Notes under the pieces: model-generated
The model's database searches: none
What the model was told of the DNA's origin: nothing
What the model saw: only the letters and a program-made list of their open reading frames with translations
Position numbers and translations under genes: made by a program
Shown here: positions 36,879-45,020 of the stretch, piece by piece
Layout of the letters: every line of letters begins with the position of its first letter
Numbering within the stretch: the first letter of the stretch is position 1
NCBI RefSeq assembly: GCF_036127095.1
Contig: NZ_CP108006.1
Coordinates: forward strand, 6,935,501-6,999,500
Length of the DNA: 64,000 nucleotides
From: Streptomyces sp. NBC_00335
Lineage (GTDB): Bacteria; Actinomycetota; Actinomycetes; Streptomycetales; Streptomycetaceae
Direction: 5' to 3'

Positions 36879-37607
36879 ATGACTACCACCTTCCCGGACG
36901 TCACCATCAGCACGGACCGGCTGGTGCTGCGCCCCTTCGAGGAAGAGGACGTCACCGCGCTCGCCGAGATGATGAACGACGAACAGGTCACCGCCTGGAC
37001 CTCCGTCCCGCAGCCCTACACCTACGCCGACGCGGTCACCTGGGCCACGCGGACCGCCCACACGGAACGCACCGAGGGCCGCGGCATCGTCTTCGCCGTC
37101 ACCGAGTTCCTCACCCAGCGGCTCGTCGGCATCGTCCACTTGCAGGACACCGACTGGCGCACCCGCACCACCGAGGTCGGCTACGTCACCGCCCCCTGGG
37201 CCCGCGGCGAGGGCTACGCCAGCGAGTCCGTCCGCGCCGTGGCCCGCTGGCTGTTCACCGACCAGGGCTTCGAACGCCTCGAACTGCGCACCGCCGCCGA
37301 CAACACGGCCTCCCAGCAAGTGGCCCAGAAGACCGGTTGCATCAGTGAAGGCGTCCTGCGCAACGCCTGCATAGTGCGCACCCAGAACCCCGACGGCTCC
37401 TGGGCCGACACCCGCAGCGACCTCATCGTCTGGGGCCTGGTTCCCGAGGACGTGGACGAGGACGCCGAGGACTACGGGGACGGTTACGCCGACGGCTACT
37501 CCGTGGGCTACGCGGAGCCCCGCGACGACGTACGCGACGGCTACCGGATCCACCCCGCCCGCGCGAACGACGCGAACGGCTACGCCGTCTTCTCCGACCG
37601 GAACTGA
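36879..37607 (+). CDS. RimJ/RimL-like GNAT acetyltransferase
   Basis: 242 residues. STDRLVLRPFEEEDVTAL at the start, TTEVGYVTAPWARGEGYASESVRAVARWLF (acetyl-CoA site) and LELRTAADNTASQQVAQKTGCISEGVLRN are typical of the RimJ/RimL group that acetylate ribosomal proteins or small amines. An unusual Asp/Tyr/Gly-rich tail (DEDAEDYGDGYADGYSVGYAE) extends it by about 45 residues. ATG 36879 has GGAG at 36869. Confidence 0.88.
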   Translation: MTTTFPDVTISTDRLVLRPFEEEDVTALAEMMNDEQVTAWTSVPQPYTYADAVTWATRTAHTERTEGRGIVFAVTEFLTQRLVGIVHLQDTDWRTRTTEVGYVTAPWARGEGYASESVRAVARWLFTDQGFERLELRTAADNTASQQVAQKTGCISEGVLRNACIVRTQNPDGSWADTRSDLIVWGLVPEDVDEDAEDYGDGYADGYSVGYAEPRDDVRDGYRIHPARANDANGYAVFSDRN

Positions 37608-37714
37608 CCGAACCACCGGGTAGTCTCACCAAGCCCGCCCCCCTCGACGAAGCCTCGCCCTGCCCCCGGCCACCGCCGGGAAGGGCCCCCTCCCACATCA
37701 GGAGACTGACGACG

Positions 37715-38932
37715 ATGGCCGACCGGGTCACGGTGATCGGCTGGGACGGCTCCCCCCTGACCGCGGCCGCCCGGTCCGCGCTCTCCGCCGCCACCCTGGT
37801 GGCCGGCGCCGCCCACCACCTCGCGCTCCCCGAAGTCCCGCCCACCGCCGAACGCGTGCGCCTGGGCAGCCTGTCCATCGCCGCCACGCGGATCGCGGGC
37901 CACCGCGGCACCGCCGTCGTCCTCGCCGACGGGGACCCCGGCTTCTTCGGCGTCGTACGGGCCCTGCGCGCCCCGGAACACGGCCTGGAGGTGGAGGTCG
38001 TACCGGCCGTCTCCGCCGTCGCCGCCGCCTTCGCCCGCGCCGGGATGCCCTGGGACGACGCCCAGGTCGTCGTCGCCCACCGCCGCACCCTGCGCCGGGC
38101 CGTCAACGTCTGCCGCGCCCACTCCAAGGTCGCCGTCATCACCTCGCCCGGCGCCGGCCCCGCCGAACTCGCCCTGCTGCTCGAAGGCGTCCACCGCACC
38201 TTCGTCATCTGCGAGGAACTCGGCACCGACAAGGAACAGGTCACCGTCCTCACCTCCGACAAGGCCGCCGACCACAGCTGGCGCGACCCCAACGTGGTCA
38301 TCGTCATCGGCGGTACGGGACCGGCCTCGACCGCCGCCGAACCGGCCTGGCTGCTCGGCCGGAGCGCGGCCCCGGCCACGGGACGCGGCTGGGCCCGCCC
38401 GCAGATCGACGTGGGAGAGGGCGAGGCCACGCAACTGCGCGCGGCCCAGCTCGCCCGGCTCGGCCCGCGCACCGGGGACCTCGTCTGGGACATCGGCTCC
38501 GGCTCCGGAGCCCTCGCCGTGGACGCCGCCGCCCTCGGCGCCGCCGTCATCGCCGTCGATGCCGACCGGCACGCTTGCGAACGCACAACCGCCGCCGCCC
38601 GCGCCCGGGGTGTGCAGCTCCAGGTCGTCAACGGCCGCGCCCCGCACGTCCTGGAGACCCTGCCCGAGCCGGACGTCGTCCGCGTCGGCGGCGGCGGGGC
38701 CGCGGTCGTCGCCGCCGTCGCCGACCGGCGCCCCGAACGGATCGTCAGCCACGCCTCCACGCGCGACGAGGCGGAGGCCATCGGCCGGGTCCTGACCGAG
38801 GGCGGGTACGCCGTCGAGTGCGCCCTGCTCCAGTCCGTCGCCCTGGACACCCGTACCTGGACCGAACAACAGCGCACCGTGGCGTTCCTGCTGGCCGCCG
38901 AACGCCCCGTTAACCGCCCGGACCGTACCTAG
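37715..38932 (+). CDS. cobL: Precorrin-6Y C5,15-methyltransferase (decarboxylating), CbiE-CbiT fusion
   Basis: 405-residue bifunctional enzyme of aerobic cobalamin synthesis that methylates C5 and C15 and removes the acetate side chain. Residues about 1-205 form the CbiE tetrapyrrole methylase (VTVIGWDGSPLT, LADGDPGFFGVVRAL, VPAVSAVAAAFARAG). Residues about 225-400 form CbiT with SAM motif LVWDIGSGSGALAVDAAALGAAVIAVDAD. ATG 37715. A cobalamin group with cobT and cobA downstream. Confidence 0.93.
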   Translation: MADRVTVIGWDGSPLTAAARSALSAATLVAGAAHHLALPEVPPTAERVRLGSLSIAATRIAGHRGTAVVLADGDPGFFGVVRALRAPEHGLEVEVVPAVSAVAAAFARAGMPWDDAQVVVAHRRTLRRAVNVCRAHSKVAVITSPGAGPAELALLLEGVHRTFVICEELGTDKEQVTVLTSDKAADHSWRDPNVVIVIGGTGPASTAAEPAWLLGRSAAPATGRGWARPQIDVGEGEATQLRAAQLARLGPRTGDLVWDIGSGSGALAVDAAALGAAVIAVDADRHACERTTAAARARGVQLQVVNGRAPHVLETLPEPDVVRVGGGGAAVVAAVADRRPERIVSHASTRDEAEAIGRVLTEGGYAVECALLQSVALDTRTWTEQQRTVAFLLAAERPVNRPDRT

Positions 38933-39160
38933 CCACGAGCCCGGGGTAGGCTGGCCGATCGTCGCACCGCCCGGACGATTCGGGCATGCGGCTCCGGCTG
39001 GACGCGCGACGTGGCGCAGTCCACAGAGGACCGTGGCGGTTATGGCCGACACGGTGACGAACGGGCAGGACAATACTTACTGGTTGTCGTGCGGCCGTAC
39101 GTGAGGCCTCGTGGGCGACCGGGCAGTCGAAGAGGCAACACCGATGGGCGAGGGGTACGC
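38933..39160 (+). other. Gap upstream of bluB-cobT
   Basis: 228 bases without a gene; contains a TAGGCT -10-like box near 38946 and the short inverted repeat GACAA/TTGTC around 39068-39086. No B12-box riboswitch sequence recognised. Confidence 0.4.
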
Positions 39161-42100
39161 ATGACTGACACCGGCCAGGTTCCGGGCGAGGGTCTCCCGG
39201 ACAGCACGGGCATGGTGGATCAGCAGGGCGTCCCCGCCCCGGTTCCCATGTCTTCCCCGGCAACCGGGAACTACGCCTTCCAGGACCTCGTGGACAACCC
39301 GGCCGAGCCGGAGGACGAGGAACTGCTGCTGATGCCGAGCAGCCAGGGCGCGTGGAGCGACCCCCAGGTCGTCCCGCCGGTGCCCGCCTTCCCCGACTTC
39401 CCCGAGCCCTCCGCGTACGCGGACGCCCCGTACGCCGATTTCGGCGGGGCCCCCGAGTACCAGCAGCCCCACCCGGGCCGGCTCCCGGTCCCCGACGCGC
39501 CGCTCGGCTACGAGCCCGCCGGCTACCCGCAGCAGCCCTTCGACGGGCAGCAGTTCGCGGAGCAGTCGTCCTTCGCGGACGCCTCCTTCGCCGACGCCTC
39601 GTACGGCGCCGGTGTGCACGAGGCCGGCGGCCGGGATTCCGGCGCCCTGGACCTCGGCGGCCTCATGGCCCCGCAGCCCGTCTCCCAGCCCCAGTCCCCG
39701 GCGGCCCCCGTCGCGGCGGCCCCGGTGCGGCGGCCGCTGCACATGGGCCCGCCCGTCCCCGAGGCCACCGGCGGAGTCGTACGGTCCCTCGCGGACCGCG
39801 GCCCGGCCGCTGCGCCCGCCGCCGCCCCCGTGCAGGCCCAGGCTCCGCTGACACCGGCCGCGCCCGTTCCCGTCCCGGTCGCCTCGGTGCCCTCCGGCTC
39901 CGAGCCCGCCGCCCCTGATCTGAGCACCCCGGCGACGCCCGTCCCGGTGCGCCAGTCCGGGCCGCCGACCACCGGGCCCGAGTACCTGGACTTCACGCAG
40001 GCCGAGGCCGAGCACGTGCCGGGCCCGGCGCAGCAGCCGGTCGAGATCCCGGTCCAGGCCGGGACGCCGTGGACCGCGGAGCCGGCTCCGGAAGCCGCGG
40101 CGCAGCCCGTCGTGGAGCCGGTGGCCGAGCCCGTCGCGGAGCCTGCCGCCTTCGCCGAGCCCGTCGCGGCTCCCGTCGCCTTCGCCGAGCCCGAGGCGGT
40201 CCTCGTGGCCGAGCCGGTGTCCGTGGCCGTGGCGGAGCCGGAGCCGGTGCAGGTGCCGGTCGCCGTGGCCGAGCCGGTCCTGGTGGAGCCCGTCGCCGAA
40301 CCCGTCGCCTTCGCCGAGCCCGAGGCCGCCGTGGTACCGGCGCCCGAGCCCGTCGCGGTGGCCGAGCCCGAGGCCGAGGCCGTCGCAGTCGTCGCCGTCG
40401 CGCCGGAGGCGGAGCCCGTCGTGGAGAGCGTGCCGCAGCCCGCAGAAACGGTGGTTCAGGCCGAGGAGCCGGAGCCCCTGGCCGAGCCCGTGGCCGCCGT
40501 GATCGCCGAGATCCCCGAGCCCGAGCCGGTCGCCGTGGCGCAGGCCGACGTACCGCTGGAGGCCGGACAGGCCCCCGAGGCCGGAACCGAGCCGGAAGCC
40601 GAGCCCGAGGCCGAGCCCGAGGCCCCCGTCACCGAGGCGGCCCCCGGATACGCCGACGCCGAGCGCGAGGCCGTCCTGCGCGTCATGCGCGAGCGCCGTG
40701 ACATCCGCAAGGGCTTCCGCCGCGACCCCATCCCGCACGAGGTGCTGCTGCGCGTCCTGGAGGCGGCCCACACCGCGCCCAGCGTCGGCCACTCCCAGCC
40801 GTGGGACTTCGTCGTCATCAAGTCCGCCGAGACCCGCCGGACGATGCACGAGCTCGCCGAGCGCCAGCGCGAGGCCTATGCGAAGTCGCTGCCCAAGGGC
40901 CGCGCCAAGCAGTTCAAGGAAATCAAGATCGAGGCCATCCTCGACACCCCGGTGAACATCGTGGTCACCGCCGACCCCACGCGTGGCGGCCGCCACACCC
41001 TCGGCCGGCACACCCAGCCGCAGATGGCTCCGTACTCCTCGGCCCTCGCCGTGGAGAACCTCTGGCTCGCCGCGCGCGCCGAGGGTCTGGGCGTCGGCTG
41101 GGTCAGCTTCTTCGACGAGCGCGAGATGGTCCGCGAGCTCGGCCTGCCGGAGCACCTGGAGGTCGTCGCGTACCTGTGCATCGGGTACGTGGACGAGTTC
41201 CCCGACGAACCCGAGCTCGCGCAGGCCGGCTGGTCGCAGCGCCGGCCGCTGGCGTGGGTCGTGCACGAGGAGACGTACGGGCGCCGCGCGCTGCCCGGCG
41301 AGGAGCCGCACGACCTGCTCTCCGAGACCGTCGCCAGCATCCGCCCGCTCGACGCGAAGGCGCTCGGCGAGGCGTGGGAGCGGCAGAAGCGCATGACCAA
41401 GCCCGCCGGGGCCCTGGGCATGCTCGAAATCATCTCGGCCCAGCTGTCCGGCCTCTCGCGGGTCTGCCCGCCGCCGATCCCGGAGCCCGCCGCGGTGGCG
41501 ATCTTCGCGGGTGACCACGGCGTGCACGCCCAGGGGGTCACCCCGTGGCCCCAGGAGGTCACCATGCAGATGGTGGCCAACTTCCTGGGCGGCGGAGCGG
41601 TGTGCAACGCGTTCGCCAACCAGGTGGGCGCGGAGGTCTGCGTGATCGACGTGGGCGTCGCCGGCGACCTGCCGGCCACGCCGGGCCTGCTGCCGCGCAA
41701 GGTCCGCCCGGGTACGGCCGACCTGTCGGTCGGGCCCGCGATGACCCGCGAGGAAGCCGTCGCCGCGATCGAGGTCGGCATCGAAACGGCCCGCGACCTG
41801 GTCGCTGCGGGGAACAAGGCCCTCCTGACGGGCGAGATGGGCATCGCCAACACCACGGTGTCGGCGGCGCTGATCTCGGTCTTCACCGGGGTGGACCCGG
41901 GTGAGGTCACCGGCCGGGGCACGGGCATCAACGACGAGACGCACGCCCGCAAGGTCGAGGTCGTACGTCGCGCCCTGGAGCTCCACCAGCCGGACCCGGC
42001 GGACCCGATCGGCGTCCTCGCTGCCATCGGCGGCCTGGAGCACGCGGCGATCGTGGGCCTCCTCCTCGGCGGAGCCTCCCTGCGGACCCCGGTGATCCTG

Positions 42101-42364
42101 GACGGCGTCAGCGCCGGCGCGGCCGCGCTGGTGGCTCGCGCGATCGCCCCGGAGTCGCTGTCCGCGTGCATCGCGGGACACCGCAGCGCGGAGCCGGGCC
42201 ACGTGGCCGCCCTGAACAAGCTCGGGCTGCGCCCGCTCGTCGACCTGGACCTGCGCCTCGGCGAGGGCACGGGGGCGCTGCTGGCGCTGCCGCTGGTGCA
42301 GAGCGCTGCGCGGGCCATGCACGAGGTGGCCACGTTCGACTCGGCGGGTGTCACGGAGAAGTAG
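39161..42364 (+). CDS. cobT: Fusion: low-complexity N-terminus + BluB + CobT
   Basis: 1067-residue protein. Residues 1 to about 495 are low complexity, Pro/Ala/Glu/Val-rich, with many AEPVAEP, AFAEPVA and VAVAEPE units (DNA about 40100-40630) and no membrane segment. Residues about 497-710 are BluB, the flavin destructase making 5,6-dimethylbenzimidazole: MRERRDIRKGF with the catalytic Asp, AAHTAPSVGHSQPWDFVVI, and GLGVGWVSFFD with the conserved Ser. Residues about 720-1067 are CobT (nicotinate-nucleotide:DMB phosphoribosyltransferase): FAGDHGVHAQGVTPWPQEVT, LLTGEMGIANTTVSAAL, DGVSAGAAALVA and the catalytic Glu region RLGEGTGALLALPL. The fusion couples ligand synthesis to its activation. ATG 39161 has GAGGGG upstream. 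Confidence 0.9.
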   Translation: MTDTGQVPGEGLPDSTGMVDQQGVPAPVPMSSPATGNYAFQDLVDNPAEPEDEELLLMPSSQGAWSDPQVVPPVPAFPDFPEPSAYADAPYADFGGAPEYQQPHPGRLPVPDAPLGYEPAGYPQQPFDGQQFAEQSSFADASFADASYGAGVHEAGGRDSGALDLGGLMAPQPVSQPQSPAAPVAAAPVRRPLHMGPPVPEATGGVVRSLADRGPAAAPAAAPVQAQAPLTPAAPVPVPVASVPSGSEPAAPDLSTPATPVPVRQSGPPTTGPEYLDFTQAEAEHVPGPAQQPVEIPVQAGTPWTAEPAPEAAAQPVVEPVAEPVAEPAAFAEPVAAPVAFAEPEAVLVAEPVSVAVAEPEPVQVPVAVAEPVLVEPVAEPVAFAEPEAAVVPAPEPVAVAEPEAEAVAVVAVAPEAEPVVESVPQPAETVVQAEEPEPLAEPVAAVIAEIPEPEPVAVAQADVPLEAGQAPEAGTEPEAEPEAEPEAPVTEAAPGYADAEREAVLRVMRERRDIRKGFRRDPIPHEVLLRVLEAAHTAPSVGHSQPWDFVVIKSAETRRTMHELAERQREAYAKSLPKGRAKQFKEIKIEAILDTPVNIVVTADPTRGGRHTLGRHTQPQMAPYSSALAVENLWLAARAEGLGVGWVSFFDEREMVRELGLPEHLEVVAYLCIGYVDEFPDEPELAQAGWSQRRPLAWVVHEETYGRRALPGEEPHDLLSETVASIRPLDAKALGEAWERQKRMTKPAGALGMLEIISAQLSGLSRVCPPPIPEPAAVAIFAGDHGVHAQGVTPWPQEVTMQMVANFLGGGAVCNAFANQVGAEVCVIDVGVAGDLPATPGLLPRKVRPGTADLSVGPAMTREEAVAAIEVGIETARDLVAAGNKALLTGEMGIANTTVSAALISVFTGVDPGEVTGRGTGINDETHARKVEVVRRALELHQPDPADPIGVLAAIGGLEHAAIVGLLLGGASLRTPVILDGVSAGAAALVARAIAPESLSACIAGHRSAEPGHVAALNKLGLRPLVDLDLRLGEGTGALLALPLVQSAARAMHEVATFDSAGVTEK
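40100..40630 (+). repeat. Degenerate coding repeats in cobT N-terminus
   Basis: Irregular repeats of GCCGAGCCCGTCGC-like units encoding AEPVA/FAEPVA/VAEPE motifs, within the fusion gene. No fixed period. Confidence 0.7.
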
Positions 42365-42380
42365 CCGGGGCTGCGGGGCC

Positions 42381-42497
42381 GGGGTGGGGTGTCGTCCGGG
42401 ACTCATGATTTATGGCGCCCTGTGCGCGCTGCGTCATGGTCGGGCTTCCTTTCGCGCCAACACATCACGTTTTACGTCCCGGACGACACCCCACCCC
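42381..42497. repeat. 117-bp element bounded by 22-bp perfect inverted repeats
   Basis: Left arm 42381-42402 begins GGGGTGGGGTGTCGTCCGGG; right arm 42476-42497 is its exact reverse complement. The 73-base interior is AT-richer (GATTTATGG, CACATCACGTTTTAC) and continues partial pairing (TGAT and GGCGC on each side). It begins 16 bases after the cobT stop. It could be a terminator, a MITE-like element or a structured RNA. Confidence 0.8.
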
Positions 42498-42514
42498 GTC
42501 CCCGTCACCGGCGG

Positions 42515-42650
42515 ACCAATCCAGCCCCTCCGGCGTTTGAGGAGCGGGGGTCCGGGGGCGGAGCCCCCGAAGGGGTCCGGGGTGGAGCCCCGGTTTCGAA
42601 GGGGCGGGGTGGGGAAAGCCCCGCAGGGCCCCCGATGAGCCCCGTCGGCC
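42515..42650. repeat. GC-rich Streptomyces intergenic repeat
   Basis: Contains CCAATCCAGCCCCTCCGGCG then TTTGAGGAGCGGGGGTCCGG and nested short palindromes (GGGGGC-GGA-GCCCCC, CCGGGG-TGGAG-CCCCGG, GCGGGG...CCCCGC). I recognise this phrase as a frequent REP-like sequence between Streptomyces genes; that is memory, not a search. Confidence 0.65.
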
Positions 42651-42901
42651 CGTCAGCCTCATTCCCGCCTCGGGAGCGAGCCCCGTACGGGCCGGGGATC
42701 ATGGGGCATGGCCCCTGGCCAGGGGTGGAGCCCGGGGTGGGGCAGGTCACCGCCCGGCCAGGGCAATGGCCCCCGAGGCGACCACCGCGCAGGTGGGTCG
42801 TATCGTGGACCCCGGACGGGCCACCGCACGTCACCGCCCGATCAGCCGCTCCAGCGACGCAGCGGCCCGCCGTCACCGCCGCATCAGGAGCCGCAACCGC
42901 C
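42651..42901 (+). other. Upstream region of cobA
   Basis: About 250 bases, GC-rich, no gene and no recognisable cobalamin riboswitch; AGGAG at about 42886 lies somewhat far (12 bases) from the cobA ATG. Confidence 0.4.
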
Positions 42902-44122
42902 ATGGGACACCCGGCACACCCCGCCTACCCCGTCGGACTCCGTCTGACGGGCCGCCGCGTCGTCGTGATCGGCGGTGGCCAGGTCGCCCAGCGCCGCCTG
43001 CCCGCGCTCATCGCGGCCGGCGCCGACATCGTCCTGATCTCGCCCTCCGCCACCCCCTCCGTGGACGCGATGGCCGAGACCGGTGAGATCCGCTGGGAGC
43101 GCCGCCGCTACGAGGACGGCGACCTGGCCGGCGCCTGGTACGCCCTGGTCGCCACCCGGGACCGCGCCGCCAACGACACCGCCTCCGCCGAAGCCGAGCG
43201 CGAGCGGATCTGGTGCGTCCGCGCCGACGACGCCGAGGCCGCGAGCGCCTGGACCCCGGCCACCGGCCGGGTGGAGGGCGTCACCGTCGCCGTACTGAGC
43301 GGCAACGACCCCCGTCGCTCCGCCGCCGTCCGCGACGCGGTCGTCGAGGGGCTGCGGGACGGCTCCCTGACCGCGGCCCGCCCGCACACCCCCGGCGTGT
43401 CCCTGGTCGGCGGAGGCCCCGGCGACCCGGACCTGATCACGGTCCGCGGCCGGCGCCTGCTCGCCGAGGCCGACGTGGTCATCGCCGACCGGCTGGGCCC
43501 CCGCGACCTCCTCGACGAGCTCCCGCCGCACGTCGAGGTCATCGACGCCGCGAAGATCCCGTACGGCCGTTTCATGGCGCAGGAAGCCATCAACGACGCC
43601 CTCATCACGCACGCCAAGGCCGGCAAGGCCGTGGTCCGGCTCAAGGGCGGGGACCCGTACGTCTTCGGCCGCGGCATGGAGGAGCTCCAGGCCCTCGCCG
43701 AGGCGGGCATCCCCTGCACGGTCGTGCCCGGCATCTCCAGCTCCATCTCGGTGCCCGGCGCGGCCGGCATCCCGGTCACCCACCGGGGCGTGGCCCACGA
43801 GTTCACCGTGGTCAGCGGTCACGTCGGCCCCGACGACCCGCGTTCCCTGGTGGACTGGGCCTCGCTGGCCAAGCTCACCGGCACCCTCGTCATCCTGATG
43901 GGCGTCGACAAGATCGGCCTGATCGCCGAGGCGCTGGTGCGCCACGGCCGCCCCGCCGACACCGCGGTCGCCGTCATCCAGGAGGGCACCACCGCCTCCC
44001 AGCGCCGCGTGGACGCCACCCTGGCCACGGTCGGGGAGACCGTGAAGGCCCAGGAGGTGCGGCCGCCCGCCGTCATCGTGATCGGCGACGTGGTGAAGGT
44101 CCACCGGCCCGCGGCCGAGTGA
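42902..44122 (+). CDS. cobA: Uroporphyrinogen-III C-methyltransferase with precorrin-2 dehydrogenase domain
   Basis: 406-residue CysG-like protein. Residues about 1-150 form the NAD-binding CysG N-domain (LTGRRVVVIGGGQVAQRRLPALIAAGADIVLISP); residues about 160-400 form the SUMT domain (VSLVGGGPGDPDLITVRGRRLL, DAAKIPYGRFMAQEAINDALI, VVRLKGGDPYVFGRG, VPGISSSISVPGAAGIPVTHRGV). It makes precorrin-2 and probably sirohydrochlorin, feeding cobalamin and siroheme. ATG 42902 begins at MGHPAHPAYP. Confidence 0.93.
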   Translation: MGHPAHPAYPVGLRLTGRRVVVIGGGQVAQRRLPALIAAGADIVLISPSATPSVDAMAETGEIRWERRRYEDGDLAGAWYALVATRDRAANDTASAEAERERIWCVRADDAEAASAWTPATGRVEGVTVAVLSGNDPRRSAAVRDAVVEGLRDGSLTAARPHTPGVSLVGGGPGDPDLITVRGRRLLAEADVVIADRLGPRDLLDELPPHVEVIDAAKIPYGRFMAQEAINDALITHAKAGKAVVRLKGGDPYVFGRGMEELQALAEAGIPCTVVPGISSSISVPGAAGIPVTHRGVAHEFTVVSGHVGPDDPRSLVDWASLAKLTGTLVILMGVDKIGLIAEALVRHGRPADTAVAVIQEGTTASQRRVDATLATVGETVKAQEVRPPAVIVIGDVVKVHRPAAE

Positions 44123-44188
44123 CACTCCGCAATCCCGCAACCCCGCAGAGCCGTTGGCACCGCACCCAGGACAAGGCAGTATCACCCT

Positions 44189-45001
44189 GTGGCTGATCTC
44201 ATCACCGTCGAGGACCCCGACGACCCGCGCCTGCGCGATTACACGGGCCTGACCGACGTAGAACTCCGGCGCAGGCGCGAGCCCGCGGAAGGCCTCTTCA
44301 TCGCCGAGGGCGAGAAGGTGATCAGACGCGCCAAGGACGCCGGGTACGAGATGCGCTCGATGCTGCTCTCCGCCAAGTGGGTCGACGTCATGCGCGACGT
44401 CATCGACGAGCTCCCGGCCCCGGTCTACGCCGTCAGCCCGGAGCTCGCCGAGCGCGTCACCGGCTACCACGTGCACCGCGGCGCCCTCGCCTCCATGCAG
44501 CGCAAGCCGCTGCCCACGGCCGAGGAACTGCTCGCCACCACCCGGCGCGTGGTCATCATGGAAGCGGTGAACGACCACACCAACATCGGCGCCATCTTCC
44601 GCAGCGCGGCCGCCCTCGGCATGGACGCGGTGCTGCTCTCGCCCGACTGCGCGGACCCGCTGTACCGGCGCTCCGTCAAGGTCTCCATGGGCGCGGTGTT
44701 CTCCGTCCCCTACGCCCGGCTGGAGGCCTGGCCCAAGGGCCTCGACTCGGTCCGCGAGGCCGGCTTCAAGCTGCTCGCCCTCACCCCGCACCAGAAGGCC
44801 TCGCCGATCGACGTGGCGGCTCCTCAGGACCTGGAGCGGGTCGCGCTGATGCTCGGCGCGGAGGGGGACGGGCTGTCGACGCAGGCACTGGTCGCGGCCG
44901 ACGAGTGGGTACGGATCCCGATGGCGCACGGGGTGGACTCGCTGAACGTGGGCGCGGCCGCGGCCGTCGCCTTCTACGCGGTGGCCAGCGGCCGCCCGTA
45001 G
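44189..45001 (+). CDS. SpoU/TrmH-family RNA 2'-O-methyltransferase
   Basis: 270 residues. N-terminal substrate-binding domain (EGLFIAEGEKVIRRAKDAGYEMRSMLLS), then the trefoil-knot SPOUT domain: motif 1 EAVNDHTNIGAIFRSAAALGMDAVLLS, motif 2 LMLGAEGDGLS and motif 3 IPMAHGVDSLNVGAAAAVAFYA, which bind SAM. Methylates a ribose in rRNA or tRNA; target unknown. Starts with GTG 44189. Confidence 0.92.
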   Translation: MADLITVEDPDDPRLRDYTGLTDVELRRRREPAEGLFIAEGEKVIRRAKDAGYEMRSMLLSAKWVDVMRDVIDELPAPVYAVSPELAERVTGYHVHRGALASMQRKPLPTAEELLATTRRVVIMEAVNDHTNIGAIFRSAAALGMDAVLLSPDCADPLYRRSVKVSMGAVFSVPYARLEAWPKGLDSVREAGFKLLALTPHQKASPIDVAAPQDLERVALMLGAEGDGLSTQALVAADEWVRIPMAHGVDSLNVGAAAAVAFYAVASGRP

Positions 45002-45020
45002 TCCGGGGGGCTCTTCCGGG

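Noticed and set aside
39077..42406. Minus-strand open frame as long as the BluB-CobT gene
   Set aside because: A mirror of its GC pattern; the plus strand carries all the BluB and CobT motifs.
38933..42901. Cobalamin riboswitch near the cobalamin genes
   Set aside because: No B12-box-like conserved sequence found in the gaps before cobL, cobT or cobA.
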